Shown here: positions 19,101-27,945 of the stretch, piece after piece
How positions within the stretch are numbered: position 1 is the stretch's first letter
How the letters are laid out: each line of letters opens with the position of its first letter
Source of the DNA: Candidatus Melainabacteria bacterium
Lineage (GTDB): Bacteria > Cyanobacteriota > Vampirovibrionia > Obscuribacterales > Obscuribacteraceae
Reading direction: 5' to 3'
Length of the DNA stretch: 43,164 nucleotides
Assembly: GCA_003151275.1 (NCBI GenBank)
Contig: PLXC01000054.1
Span: forward strand, 1-43,164
Notes under the pieces: model-generated
The model's database searches: none
Seen by the model: only the letters and a program-made list of their open reading frames with translations
What the model was told of the DNA's origin: nothing
Translations under genes and position numbers: made by a program

Positions 19101-19174
19101 ATGGCAAGTCACAACCGTGTCACGAGGGTATGGCATCCTAAATTCCTACCTCAACATACCGACAGGTTAGAAAT

Positions 19175-20647
19175 ATGCCAAATCCGGAGCAACTTATCGC
19201 TGCTGCGAAATTAGGCGCTGAGATCATGGCACCAAAGGCTAATGTCGAAGGTTTAAACTTGCTCGCGGTCGGTGGCTCGCAGATTCAAGTAATTGCAAAA
19301 GAAGCGCTCAAAGGCGATCTTAATGCGATCGCTCGCCTCGGACCGAACAACGGCATGATTGAAATTCACTCTTCCGTCAATCCTGAAATCCTCAGGGCGA
19401 GATCATTTGAGGCTACAAGCCATTCTCCCTATGCAAAAACAAACTTTTCGGATTTTCCCCAATTGCACGGCACACAGAAGACCGACACTCTTGTGATCGG
19501 TGGCGGCTTCACCGGTCTGTCCATCGCTGATAAGTTAGCCGGTAGTGGCATAAAAACCATGCTCGTTGACAGCGGTCGCATCGGCGAGACAACCAGTCAG
19601 TTTGCCGGTGGCATGATCACTCGCGCCGGCGATCCATCGTTCGTTGAACTGGGCGAAGCATATGGCGAAAAAACTTTGGGTCGTTATGCTAAAGGCATGG
19701 TGAATGCTCACAAAACAGTCATGGATCGCGCCGCCAAATTTGGCAGCAAAGTTGACTTTAAACCATCCGAGTCGCATCAGTTGAGCTATAACGTCGACGC
19801 CGTTGACCAGTGGATGCGCGCTGAACATCAAGCTGTCGCTCGTTTTGACAATAACATTCGCATCGTCACCGGACCGAAAGCTCACGCAATATTTGAACCA
19901 GCAGAGGCCGTAATGACATTTCGCAGTGAAGGTCAACTCAACCCGTTGAAGTACGCTAAACAAATGGGTGCCGAAGCCAAACATCCTATTTTTGAGAACA
20001 CGCCGATCATCGGACTGCATATTGGCCAGCCAGGCGGCCCAATTACCGCGATCACCGCCGATGGTGGCAGAATCGAAGCCAATCGTATTGTCTTCTCCAC
20101 CGGCACCGGCAGCAATTTGTTTAGAGATCTGGACCATTGCGTCGAAGGCGCACAGTGCTTTGCCGGAATTGCCGAGACTAAGGCACCCGTCAAGCTACTG
20201 GGCAACGCGTTCGACACTGACGGTGCCGTGCGCAATGCCAGCGGACAAATTCGCAACCGAGGCACCGAAGGTGCATACAACTATTTTAGAAAGCCTGCTG
20301 ACGCTCTAGCTATTCCAGGCGCTGAAGGCAAACATCTAATGTTGTTTGGCGGGGCAGACAAACTGTTGCCTGAAGTGGCAGCCACTCGAACCACCGCTGA
20401 ATTAGAACAACAATTGCAGACTCTTTTCCCCGACAGCAAAATGTTGCATCAGTGGACAGGACTTTTAGAAGAAAGTAGAGACGGTATGCCTATTATTGCC
20501 CAGCATAAAGAAGTGCCACAGATCTTCGGCATTAGAGGAGTCGGCGGCAGCGGGATTGACAGCTCTCAGTTTATTGCCGATGAATTGGCGAAGACTTTCA
20601 AGGGCGGAAAGTCAGTGCTTTCATCAATACGCTTTGAAGGTAATTAG
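19175..20647 (+). CDS. FAD-dependent oxidoreductase (DAO family) with N-terminal extension
   Basis: A 490-residue flavoprotein of the D-amino acid/glycine oxidase (DAO) superfamily. Residues 104-134 form the dinucleotide-binding fold (LVIGGGFTGLSIADKLAGSG, ending in VDSG), and IGETTSQFAGGMITR continues the FAD site. The C-terminal FAD motif is FGIRGVGGSGIDSSQFIADEL. DAO family sugar-acid or amine oxidation is likely, but the substrate is unknown. The first 95 residues are an extension I do not recognise, of low hydrophobicity. AGG lies 9 bases before the ATG. It follows the epimerase remnant directly. Confidence 0.85.
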   Translation: MPNPEQLIAAAKLGAEIMAPKANVEGLNLLAVGGSQIQVIAKEALKGDLNAIARLGPNNGMIEIHSSVNPEILRARSFEATSHSPYAKTNFSDFPQLHGTQKTDTLVIGGGFTGLSIADKLAGSGIKTMLVDSGRIGETTSQFAGGMITRAGDPSFVELGEAYGEKTLGRYAKGMVNAHKTVMDRAAKFGSKVDFKPSESHQLSYNVDAVDQWMRAEHQAVARFDNNIRIVTGPKAHAIFEPAEAVMTFRSEGQLNPLKYAKQMGAEAKHPIFENTPIIGLHIGQPGGPITAITADGGRIEANRIVFSTGTGSNLFRDLDHCVEGAQCFAGIAETKAPVKLLGNAFDTDGAVRNASGQIRNRGTEGAYNYFRKPADALAIPGAEGKHLMLFGGADKLLPEVAATRTTAELEQQLQTLFPDSKMLHQWTGLLEESRDGMPIIAQHKEVPQIFGIRGVGGSGIDSSQFIADELAKTFKGGKSVLSSIRFEGN

Positions 20648-20833
20648 CTTAGCTAGAGCGCTAGAAAGCATCGTATCCACACCGCCGCTCTTGACCTGTA
20701 ACCGTACAACGAAGCCGTCGCGCCTTGTGTTCCTCTTGCTGACAACATGAACAGGCCCTTCATATCGCCAGCAGATTGCCTATTAATCCGAGCTTCAAGC
20801 ACCATCAAAATCATGTCCGCAGCCCAAAAATAT

Positions 20834-20860
20834 GTCACGATCGTGACGCTACCCGGTAGC
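20834..20860. promoter_or_regulatory. Two adjacent inverted repeats upstream of a glycosyltransferase
   Basis: GTCACGATCGTGAC (20834-20847) is a perfect 14-bp palindrome. It is followed with no gap by GCTACC-C-GGTAGC (20848-20860). Together they lie 30 bases before the TTG start of the next gene, in a non-coding gap of 243 bases. Either operators for a dimeric regulator or, less likely given the tiny loops, RNA hairpins in the leader. Confidence 0.55.
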
Positions 20861-20890
20861 TGGGATTAAGACAAAATCAGGAAAAGCAGC

Positions 20891-21955
20891 TTGGCAACAG
20901 CAACACACAGGCAATCGAAACTTTTGCAGATAATTACAGAGTTGCCTTCACTGCAGGATCAGATCGCTCCACACACTGTATCTAACTGCCCAGTCGAAGA
21001 CCTCATCGTCGAACGAATTTTTGAGCGAGTCTTCGAGATAACCCCAAGAGCATCAGTTTTGATCAGTGTCCAGCATGAGTGGCTGACTGGCACGTTGCGT
21101 GGTCTTATGAAGCAAACATTGCCGTTCGATGACTTCGAGGTAATTGTAGTCGATGCGGGTGAGTCGGCTAACTTTGCCAGTGCTGTTAATGAAGTCGTTG
21201 CTAATCCTGAATGCGACATGCAGTTGCTAGCACTGCGGGCGGTGCAGGGAGGACGTGCGCGAGCCCATAATGTTGCTCTGCGATTGGCTCGTGGTCAGGT
21301 CGTTGTCTTCCTAGCTGACGACTTTGTCCCTCCCGAGACATTTCTGGAAGCGCATTTAAAATTTCACGATACTAACTCGGATGGAGCGCAGGTGGCAGTT
21401 GGGGCTGGTGTTTTTCCCAGCTCCCTTCGGAATATCAAATTCAGATGCTGGCTGGAAGATACCGGATTGCTCTATGGCGTGTCCTATACTGAATTCCCCA
21501 CTCGGCTGCCGCAGGACTTTTTTTATACGGCGAATAGTTCCATGAAAAAGGAATTGATAAAAAAAACGGGATTCTTCGACGAGGATTTTAGCGATGATGC
21601 CTTGGATGACTACGAGATGGGACGAAGGCTGGCAAAAATTGGGGCGCACTCCGTGTTCGTTCGTGGAGTTGAATGCAGTCATGTTCATCCCCAAACATTG
21701 AGAGAACGATGTGCCATCATGAAACTTGCAGGGATCGCTGCTTGCGTTTTTGACTGCAAATATCCAGGCGTTAAAGGATGGCACATCGACTTGGCTCTTA
21801 CGCCAGCGCAGCATAGAGCTAAAGCCGTTCTTGGCATGGGTGCGTATCTGCTTTCAGGTGACCGAACATTGCAACATCGTTATTGGAAAAAACTCTTAGC
21901 AGCGAACTTCGTGGAGGGCTATCTGAGCAAGCTTCGCACTCTGGTCGAGCTTTAA
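20891..21955 (+). CDS. Glycosyltransferase family 2
   Basis: A 354-residue GT-A enzyme. After a 50-residue N-terminal stretch come ASVLISVQHEW, VIVVDAGES, a donor-site GGRARAHNVALRLARGQVVVFLADDFVPP (metal site ADD), and FSDDALDDYEMGRRLAKIG as the catalytic acidic motif. The start is TTG 20891 with AGGAAA 7 bases upstream; no in-frame ATG is suitably placed. It faces the minus-strand glycosyltransferase operon and converges with it within 17 bases, with no terminator between. The acceptor and donor are unknown. Confidence 0.85.
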   Translation: MATATHRQSKLLQIITELPSLQDQIAPHTVSNCPVEDLIVERIFERVFEITPRASVLISVQHEWLTGTLRGLMKQTLPFDDFEVIVVDAGESANFASAVNEVVANPECDMQLLALRAVQGGRARAHNVALRLARGQVVVFLADDFVPPETFLEAHLKFHDTNSDGAQVAVGAGVFPSSLRNIKFRCWLEDTGLLYGVSYTEFPTRLPQDFFYTANSSMKKELIKKTGFFDEDFSDDALDDYEMGRRLAKIGAHSVFVRGVECSHVHPQTLRERCAIMKLAGIAACVFDCKYPGVKGWHIDLALTPAQHRAKAVLGMGAYLLSGDRTLQHRYWKKLLAANFVEGYLSKLRTLVEL

Positions 21956-21972
21956 TGCAACCACATGCGATA

Positions 21973-22920
21973 TCAAAAAGATAGGTGACGCTTAGCCCAT
22001 AAAAGCAATGAACCGGCTACGAAACGGGGGGCAAGATTGAGCGCCCTGATTAAGTGTCCCGCGCTAGTGAAAACGTCACCCTTCCTCAAGCTTTCTCTGC
22101 AATGGTCAAATTGTTGCGCAGCCAGATGCCCTGGGGCCTCTGCCTTGAGGTTTCCGACAACGAGTGCAGGCGCACCATTGCCTGTTCGCTTACGGTATGC
22201 TTCATATCTTTTCCACAAGCGCTCCAGTTCTTGTGGTCCAGCGGAATTTTTAGAGAGATTTCCTTTGTGCAGGCGATAGATGGTTTCTTTGGTGGGCACA
22301 AACACCAATTTGTGATGCAGACAAATCTTCAGCCAGAGATCTGTATCACCACATATGTTTAGATCGGGATCAAAGAGACCACCGGACGCAAGCGCACTTC
22401 TTCTTATTGCCACCGATGAGCAAGTCAGAATTCCAGAGGAACGATAGCTCTTATGGATCGGATCGGTGAGCGCATGAATTGTGGTGCGTCCTTCCTTGAT
22501 CTGGGTTGCCTCGGTCTTGGTGTTCGACGCTTGTTGATAAATCGGATTTCCCTGCCAGTCTATGAAAGCAACATCGGTATGGCAAATACCGATTCTGTTG
22601 TCCAGGTTGAGTGCAGCCATCTGTTTTTCTAGTTTCGTTGGTTGCCATAAATCATCGTGATCAAGGAAAGCAATAAATTCTCCGCAAGATTTAAGAATGC
22701 CTACATTGCGGGCGATTGACGAGCCTGATTGTTCCTGTCTAATCAGTGTGACACGCGAAAATTTGGAGCACACAGAAGAAATATCCTCCGTTGAACCATC
22801 GTCAATCACTACGATCTCCCAGTCTTCGAATGTTTGACCGTGAACGGATTCAATTGCCTGCTCAAGGTAGACGCCTGGATTGTGTGCAGGAATGATGACG
22901 CTAACTGCAGGGGCTGTCAC
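21973..22920 (-). CDS. Glycosyltransferase family 2 (tandem paralogue B)
   Basis: A GT-A enzyme with SVIIPAHNPGVYLEQAIESV, VIDDGSTED, FLDHDDLWQPTKLEKQ (metal site) and CGDTDLWLKICLHHK. The C-terminal third is helical and of unknown role. It is a close paralogue of the gene directly upstream; both share the HDDxWxPTKLxxQ block. I choose GTG 22920 because it overlaps the upstream stop as GTGA, with AAGG 7 bases before; an ATG at 22956 would add 12 residues and overlap the upstream gene by 40 bases. It is the last gene of the second export operon. Confidence 0.87.
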   Translation of the reverse strand: MTAPAVSVIIPAHNPGVYLEQAIESVHGQTFEDWEIVVIDDGSTEDISSVCSKFSRVTLIRQEQSGSSIARNVGILKSCGEFIAFLDHDDLWQPTKLEKQMAALNLDNRIGICHTDVAFIDWQGNPIYQQASNTKTEATQIKEGRTTIHALTDPIHKSYRSSGILTCSSVAIRRSALASGGLFDPDLNICGDTDLWLKICLHHKLVFVPTKETIYRLHKGNLSKNSAGPQELERLWKRYEAYRKRTGNGAPALVVGNLKAEAPGHLAAQQFDHCRESLRKGDVFTSAGHLIRALNLAPRFVAGSLLLWAKRHLSF

Positions 22921-23903
22921 TTTCTTGCCTTGGTGATCGACCGATGGGGAAGACATTTATGTTCTCGTAAACACGCTTGGGGTTTCAGCTTATTGAATGC
23001 CCACAGGGTGCTGTTGTAAAAAGTTGAATGCGGATCCAGCCTACCTGACTTACTAAGATACTTAATTGCGCCACTCCAGTTTCGAGTGCGAAAGTTCAAC
23101 CTGGCTTGGTCGTAGGCAAGAGCCGCGAAATTGCGGCGCGCGAGTTTTCGCATTCGATGCGATGCTTGCGCCAGCGCAGGATTCTTCGTCGCATTAGCTA
23201 TGCGAAGATATTTGTCCCAGACCTGTTCATCATTGCTCGTTGAAAGCAAAACACGCGTATGCTGCCGAGCATGCTGCCTGTAGGAAGCTTCTATCGAGGG
23301 CAGATAGACGGATTTAAAATGTATACATAGTCGAAACCACAGATCATAGTCTTCGCAACACGAAAGCAGCGGGTCAAACAAGCCAGTTACACCGACAGCG
23401 TTTCTGCGGATCATTGCCACCGTGCAAGTGGGAATGCCCAGTTCTGAGATGGCTAGAAAAGATTCAGAGCCGGCTGCAAAAACAGTCAGATCCTGGTGCA
23501 GAAAATCCGCCGCCCTGACAGAAGTGCGAAGCGCCATGCCATTGTGGTCAATTACTTCGTAATTTGTATAGCAAAGGGCAATGTCAGGGTCTTTGTCCAT
23601 CGCCTCCACTTGTTGCTGCAGTTTGGTGGGATGCCATACGTCGTCGTGATCAAGGAACGCGATCAATTCACCGCAACTCTGAATTACGCCGGCATTCCTG
23701 GCAATTGATTGTCCAGAATGCGCCTGTTTGCTATATCGTAGCCCTGGGACGTTCTGGCAGATCGAGGCAATGTCTTCGGTTGAGCCATCATCTATAACGA
23801 TAATTTCCCAGTCAGTGTAAGTCTGATTCTGCACGGACTCAAGTGCAGGTCGCAGAAATTTTCCTGGGTTGTAAACCGGAATGACAATGCTTACTCTCGG
23901 CAC
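22917..23903 (-). CDS. Glycosyltransferase family 2 (tandem paralogue A)
   Basis: A GT-A enzyme with VSIVIPVYNPGKFLRPALESV, VIDDGSTED, FLDHDDVWHPTKLQQQ and CCEDYDLWFRLCIHFK. The helical C-terminal part (RRNFAALAYDQARLNFRTR) is also seen in blood-group-like bacterial GT2 proteins. GTG 23903 has GGAG 8 bases upstream and avoids overlap with the previous gene; GTG 23942 is the alternative start. With its downstream paralogue it arose by tandem duplication. Donor and acceptor are unknown; different acceptors for the two copies would be expected. Confidence 0.87.
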   Translation of the reverse strand: MPRVSIVIPVYNPGKFLRPALESVQNQTYTDWEIIVIDDGSTEDIASICQNVPGLRYSKQAHSGQSIARNAGVIQSCGELIAFLDHDDVWHPTKLQQQVEAMDKDPDIALCYTNYEVIDHNGMALRTSVRAADFLHQDLTVFAAGSESFLAISELGIPTCTVAMIRRNAVGVTGLFDPLLSCCEDYDLWFRLCIHFKSVYLPSIEASYRQHARQHTRVLLSTSNDEQVWDKYLRIANATKNPALAQASHRMRKLARRNFAALAYDQARLNFRTRNWSGAIKYLSKSGRLDPHSTFYNSTLWAFNKLKPQACLREHKCLPHRSITKARK

Positions 23904-23919
23904 TTCTAAGGCTCCATGA

Positions 23920-25179
23920 CTATGTTGTCCACCATTTGGCACTCTTTTTGGCCAGCTTACGCACGAATTGATAAGTGCGAATTAGCCGGAGCTGCGCTCG
24001 TAGAAATTGCATGTACGCTTCCTGTAATCTCGCAGTTTCCAGAGCGACATGGCGATTGATGCCGCGCAAAGGGGAGTGTTTAGGAACCGATCTCAGTAGC
24101 CGCCTGCGGTTTCGTTTCAGCAATCTGATTTTCTGTTCGTTTTCGTACATCGTCGCGACGGTATCAGATCTCAGTCCACTCAGTCTGTCTCCAATTAAAC
24201 GACAAGAACGATAAGTGATCTCTCGAAAGTCTTTTAGTTCATCGAGCGCTTGTTCGTAGTTTTCCAGCAAAACGCCGATGTCAGATCCGTCTGTTGGTTT
24301 TGCTACCTCTTGCTTGATTGAACGAATCGCTGAAACAGTCAGCTGTCCTTTTTTCTCGAAGTAATGCACATCAACGGCGCCGCTCACGAGCATGTGTTCC
24401 ATAAACTCGCTTTCGGAAAGACCCTCCACTTGGTTTGAAATATTCCGCCATATCCGCAATTGATCCGGCAGAAACAGTAGATGCCCTTCGTTGTATTGCG
24501 ATGCGCTTTTCTCATGGTGGCGAAACCGGCACAGGGGTTCGCTAATGTAGAAATAGTCGCCTTTAGCAAGAATACGCAGCCAGTAATCCAGATCGCCTAA
24601 GTGATGAAACCGCGCATCAAAAAAACTGCCGGATGCTTCGCGTCTAAATGCCACCGTTGATGGTTCACCAATGAAGTTGACCACAGGCATAATTGACTTA
24701 GTTACCACCATTTGGCCAGGGACCGGCGTATCAGTCGCGACAAAGGAGTGTGCCTGAGGAATCGAAAATGTGTGCGAGATATCGATGCCAAGTTCATCGA
24801 TCCATCTCCTGGCATGGCTGACTAAAACGACCCCCGGATGCTTTTGTAAGACTTCAAGAGAGCGCGCAGTGGAATCGGGCAATAACACATCATCTTGCGC
24901 AAACAGCTTAACTACTGGGGCGGACGCCTGCGACAAAAGAAAATTGTAATTGGCGAATAGACCTTTATTTTTTTCATGCCGCCAAAAACGGATCCGATCT
25001 TCCTGCCGAGCATAACTTTCGGCTATAGCACAGGAGCTGTCTTGCGAACAGTCGTCGGCTATCAGAAGTTCGAAATTTTCGCAGCTCTGGGCCAATACGC
25101 TTTCGATAGCTTCTGCAAGATATCGTTCACCGTTATAGACAGGCAGACAGATTGAAGCTCTAATCTTTGAAGGCAGCAA
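23920..25179 (-). CDS. Glycosyltransferase family 2 with basic helical tail
   Basis: A 419-residue protein. Residues 1-270 form a GT-A domain (ASICLPVYNGERYLAEAI, ADDCSQD, KLFAQDDVLLP, GDLDYWLRILAKG). It is paralogous to the GT2 at 4156-5151, sharing NF/LIGEP-TV and LGDL-WxRIL. Residues about 320-415 are strongly helical and very basic (LLKRNRRRLLRSV, QLRLIRTYQFVRKLAKKSAK), which could contact membrane or partner proteins. The start is TTG 25179 with GGAGG 6 bases upstream, one of the best ribosome sites in the window. Confidence 0.87.
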   Translation of the reverse strand: MLPSKIRASICLPVYNGERYLAEAIESVLAQSCENFELLIADDCSQDSSCAIAESYARQEDRIRFWRHEKNKGLFANYNFLLSQASAPVVKLFAQDDVLLPDSTARSLEVLQKHPGVVLVSHARRWIDELGIDISHTFSIPQAHSFVATDTPVPGQMVVTKSIMPVVNFIGEPSTVAFRREASGSFFDARFHHLGDLDYWLRILAKGDYFYISEPLCRFRHHEKSASQYNEGHLLFLPDQLRIWRNISNQVEGLSESEFMEHMLVSGAVDVHYFEKKGQLTVSAIRSIKQEVAKPTDGSDIGVLLENYEQALDELKDFREITYRSCRLIGDRLSGLRSDTVATMYENEQKIRLLKRNRRRLLRSVPKHSPLRGINRHVALETARLQEAYMQFLRAQLRLIRTYQFVRKLAKKSAKWWTT

Positions 25180-25292
25180 ATTCTCCCTCCATCACATCGT
25201 TATCAATGCTCATGAACTTTCCCCTATTGCGATGGACTTGCGCTGGAACATCAAGTAATTATCGAGGATCAGCACGATTATGCAAAAGTCCG

Positions 25293-26075
25293 CTACGTGA
25301 TCGCAGCCACAGGTGCGGTGAAAGTTTTTTGGCTGTAGTTAGTTTGAGACATAATCGATTCGTATATTGGTCGAACTTCGTCGACCGTGCCTTCTGCAAT
25401 CAATCTGCCTTCATTGACTAGAACAGCGCGCTGACAGAATCTATCGACTATGCGCATGTTGTGCGTGACGACGATAATTGTCGTGCCTTGTTCTTGAAGT
25501 TCACGAACTTTCTGATTGCACTTGTTGATGAATCGCTCGTCACCAACTGCCAAGGCTTCGTCAACTAGAAGGACTTCGGGGTCGACACTGATTGCTGTTG
25601 CGAATGCCAATCGCACGCCCATGCCGCTTGAATAAGTCTTCAACGGTTGATCGAAGAACTCACCAACTTCAGCGAATTCAGCGATGCTATCCATCCGTTC
25701 AAGCATCTCTGCTTTCGAAATACCGAGCATCATGCCGTTCATCAAAACATTTTCGCGTCCACTGTAATCCGGCTGAAAGCCAGCACCCAACTCCAGGATC
25801 GCGGTGACACGTCCACGCACGGTAACTTGTCCGAAGGTTGGACGAACAACACCGGCGACCAATTGCAGCAGCGTCGATTTTCCGGCACCATTTGGTCCCA
25901 AGACTGCTGTGGTGCAGTTTTGAAATTTGACCGACATGTCGCTCAGCGCCCAATACTCGCGGTGATAAGATTTGCGATTGCGCAGGATAACTTCTTTCAA
26001 GCGATCGATTGGGCGGTCATAAATGTTATGCCGCTTCGATACGTTTTCTAGTTCTACTTTGAATTGCTCTGTCAT
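25293..26075 (-). CDS. Polysaccharide ABC exporter ATP-binding protein (second system)
   Basis: The ATPase of the second ABC-2 glycan exporter, 260 residues. Walker A is GPNGAGKS (60-67), the signature TYSSGM (148-152), Walker B VLLVDE (168-173), and the switch His is in VVTHNM. It has the same N-terminal extension as Wzt-type ATPases and, like its paralogue at 7331, no C-terminal carbohydrate-binding domain. Its ATG lies 1 base after the permease stop. It would power export of the glycan assembled by the three GT2 genes downstream. Confidence 0.92.
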   Translation of the reverse strand: MTEQFKVELENVSKRHNIYDRPIDRLKEVILRNRKSYHREYWALSDMSVKFQNCTTAVLGPNGAGKSTLLQLVAGVVRPTFGQVTVRGRVTAILELGAGFQPDYSGRENVLMNGMMLGISKAEMLERMDSIAEFAEVGEFFDQPLKTYSSGMGVRLAFATAISVDPEVLLVDEALAVGDERFINKCNQKVRELQEQGTTIIVVTHNMRIVDRFCQRAVLVNEGRLIAEGTVDEVRPIYESIMSQTNYSQKTFTAPVAAIT

Positions 26076-26076
26076 C

Positions 26077-26952
26077 TTAGATAATGTCCGCGAATGACTT
26101 CTTCGTTTTCTGGAAGAAGCCGTAACCCAGGAACCAAGCGATTAGAGCAACTGCAGTGTAGCTGGCATATACAGGCCAATCCGGAGGATTGCCTTCCAGC
26201 AAGACTCTTCGATAGTCAGTGACAATTCCAGCCATCGGATTGATCCAGATCAAGAATTGCAAGTTTGCGGGCAATGCCGAAGCTGGGTAAACGATAGGCG
26301 TGGCGTACATCCAGGCCGAGAGTCCAAGAGCCATGAGATGACGGATATCGCGGATGTACACTCCGAGACTTGCAAGCAAGCAGCTCAGACCACCAGTGAA
26401 TAAAATTTGCGAGATGACAATCAGCGGCAAGAACAAAATCGTCGGATTGACTTTGTGCAAAGTGATAGTTGCTGCGACAAACAGGATGCCGAAGGCTACG
26501 AGCTCACTAAGCAATGATGAAATCACAAGCACCACAGGTAGTATCTGTAGTGGAAACACAACGCGCTTGACCAAATTTGGTGACTCTAAAATAACTGTCG
26601 TCGAGCGAGACAATGACTCAGCCAAGCAACCCCAAGGCAAGAGCCCAGCCATGAGGTACAGCGCAAAATTGCCAGTGCTATCACTAGCCCCGAACTTGAC
26701 CTTCAAGACGATGCAAAACAAGAACGTGTAAAGCACGAGATGACCAATGGGATTGATCAACGGCCAAAAGGCACCGAGGAGAGAACCCTTATAGCGCCCG
26801 ATGAAATCGCGATGCACCATCAGACCAATCAAAGCGCGGTTGCCCCACAGACTTGTAGGAGCCTCGCTACCTGCGGCTACCGTCGAAATTCGACTACCCG
26901 GTATTCTCGGCTTGTCTTCTTGCTTTGGTCGATCTGTAACTGCCGCAGTCAT
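26077..26952 (-). CDS. Polysaccharide ABC exporter permease (second system, Wzm-like)
   Basis: A 291-residue ABC-2 permease with six predicted membrane segments. The amphipathic N-terminal helix region DFIGRYKGSLLGAFWPLINPI matches the glycan exporter family, as do LMAGLLPWGCLAESL and YIRDIRHLMALGLSAWMYATPIVYP. It heads the second export operon and is distantly related to the permease at 8136. The ribosome site before the ATG is weak. Two exporters in one neighbourhood imply two different glycans or a glycan with separately exported parts. Confidence 0.9.
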   Translation of the reverse strand: MTAAVTDRPKQEDKPRIPGSRISTVAAGSEAPTSLWGNRALIGLMVHRDFIGRYKGSLLGAFWPLINPIGHLVLYTFLFCIVLKVKFGASDSTGNFALYLMAGLLPWGCLAESLSRSTTVILESPNLVKRVVFPLQILPVVLVISSLLSELVAFGILFVAATITLHKVNPTILFLPLIVISQILFTGGLSCLLASLGVYIRDIRHLMALGLSAWMYATPIVYPASALPANLQFLIWINPMAGIVTDYRRVLLEGNPPDWPVYASYTAVALIAWFLGYGFFQKTKKSFADII

Positions 26953-27070
26953 GCTACTTGAGAAACCTGAAACCCTTGGTGCTGTAGATAATCCTGAGCC
27001 CGCTTGGATTTCAAGATGGTAGCACTTTAGACGCCATCGCTCATTACAAGCCTGCTAATGTTCGACCGTG

Positions 27071-27811
27071 TTACGGAGTCGGAGTAGTTGTGGTCGTTGT
27101 TTGGCTGGTCGTCTCAGGTGTTGTTTCGGTAGCAGTTTTAGTCTTCTTAATAGATGTACTCTTTTCTACTACTGGTTTAGCTGACTTGGCGGATTTGCCA
27201 CCCTTAGCAGCTTCACCCTTTGGCGCTGTTCCAGCCCAATTCAGTCCGGTGCGCACGGTATCTGCCGGCGCATCGAATGCGGATACGGTGGAAACTTTGG
27301 TTCCGGTCTTGTCTGTGTATTGCAGAATGCCGGTGTACTTATCGCCGTATTCATAAATTTCACCAGGCGTAGTAACCTTTCCGGATTTCATTTGCGAATC
27401 GTCAACTTTGGATTGCACCGGAGAGTCGGCAGGAAGAAGCCCTTTCAATGACTCCAAGGCATCTTCTTTAGCGATTGGTGTGGTCACATATAAGGTTTGC
27501 AGAACGAAACACTTGCCATCTTTGCATTGGGCCATGTACTGACCGCCCTTCTTATCGTAGGTGCGGCTGAGGTATTGCGTCTTCCCGCCGCTTGATGCTG
27601 CAGATTTGGGGTCGACGACGAATGTGATGCTGGCATCTTTAAAAGTCGCTTCAGGCATGCCGACCTTGATACTCTCCAGCTGCACTGTGCCTTGAGGGGT
27701 CACGTTAGTGGTGTTGCTGCCTGATTTAGAGCACGAACTCATGCTCACGATGGACAGAATGGTAACGCTTGCTGCTACCGCATTTTTCTTGAAAAGGTTC
27801 CGCTCGAACAT
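27071..27811 (-). CDS. Putative lipoprotein with Thr-rich tail
   Basis: Not a family I recognise. The first 27 residues are a lipoprotein signal (positive start FERNLFKKN, hydrophobic stretch, lipobox MSSC with C27), so the mature protein should be lipid-anchored outside the inner membrane. A folded part at about 40-185 follows, with YLSRTYDKKGGQY and QCKDGKCFVLQTLYV. Then comes a Lys/Ala segment and a Thr-rich, low-complexity tail from about 210 to the end. GGAG lies 8 bases before the ATG. It may share a transcript with the SGNH and MBOAT genes upstream, 134 bases away. Confidence 0.75.
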   Translation of the reverse strand: MFERNLFKKNAVAASVTILSIVSMSSCSKSGSNTTNVTPQGTVQLESIKVGMPEATFKDASITFVVDPKSAASSGGKTQYLSRTYDKKGGQYMAQCKDGKCFVLQTLYVTTPIAKEDALESLKGLLPADSPVQSKVDDSQMKSGKVTTPGEIYEYGDKYTGILQYTDKTGTKVSTVSAFDAPADTVRTGLNWAGTAPKGEAAKGGKSAKSAKPVVEKSTSIKKTKTATETTPETTSQTTTTTTPTP

Positions 27812-27945
27812 TCTTATTTCTCCGAAAGATATATCGTCCCTATAGCCCTAATTGACGTGGGAACAGGTAGCTCAGTTTAGCGGGTTGAGTCGTGTAAGTG
27901 GGCACTCGTAACGTGCTCATTATGAATTTCCTTTTATAGATTTTC

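Noticed and set aside
19535..20137. 200-codon minus-strand frame inside the oxidoreductase gene
   Set aside because: It is antisense to a conserved FAD enzyme and shows no family motifs.
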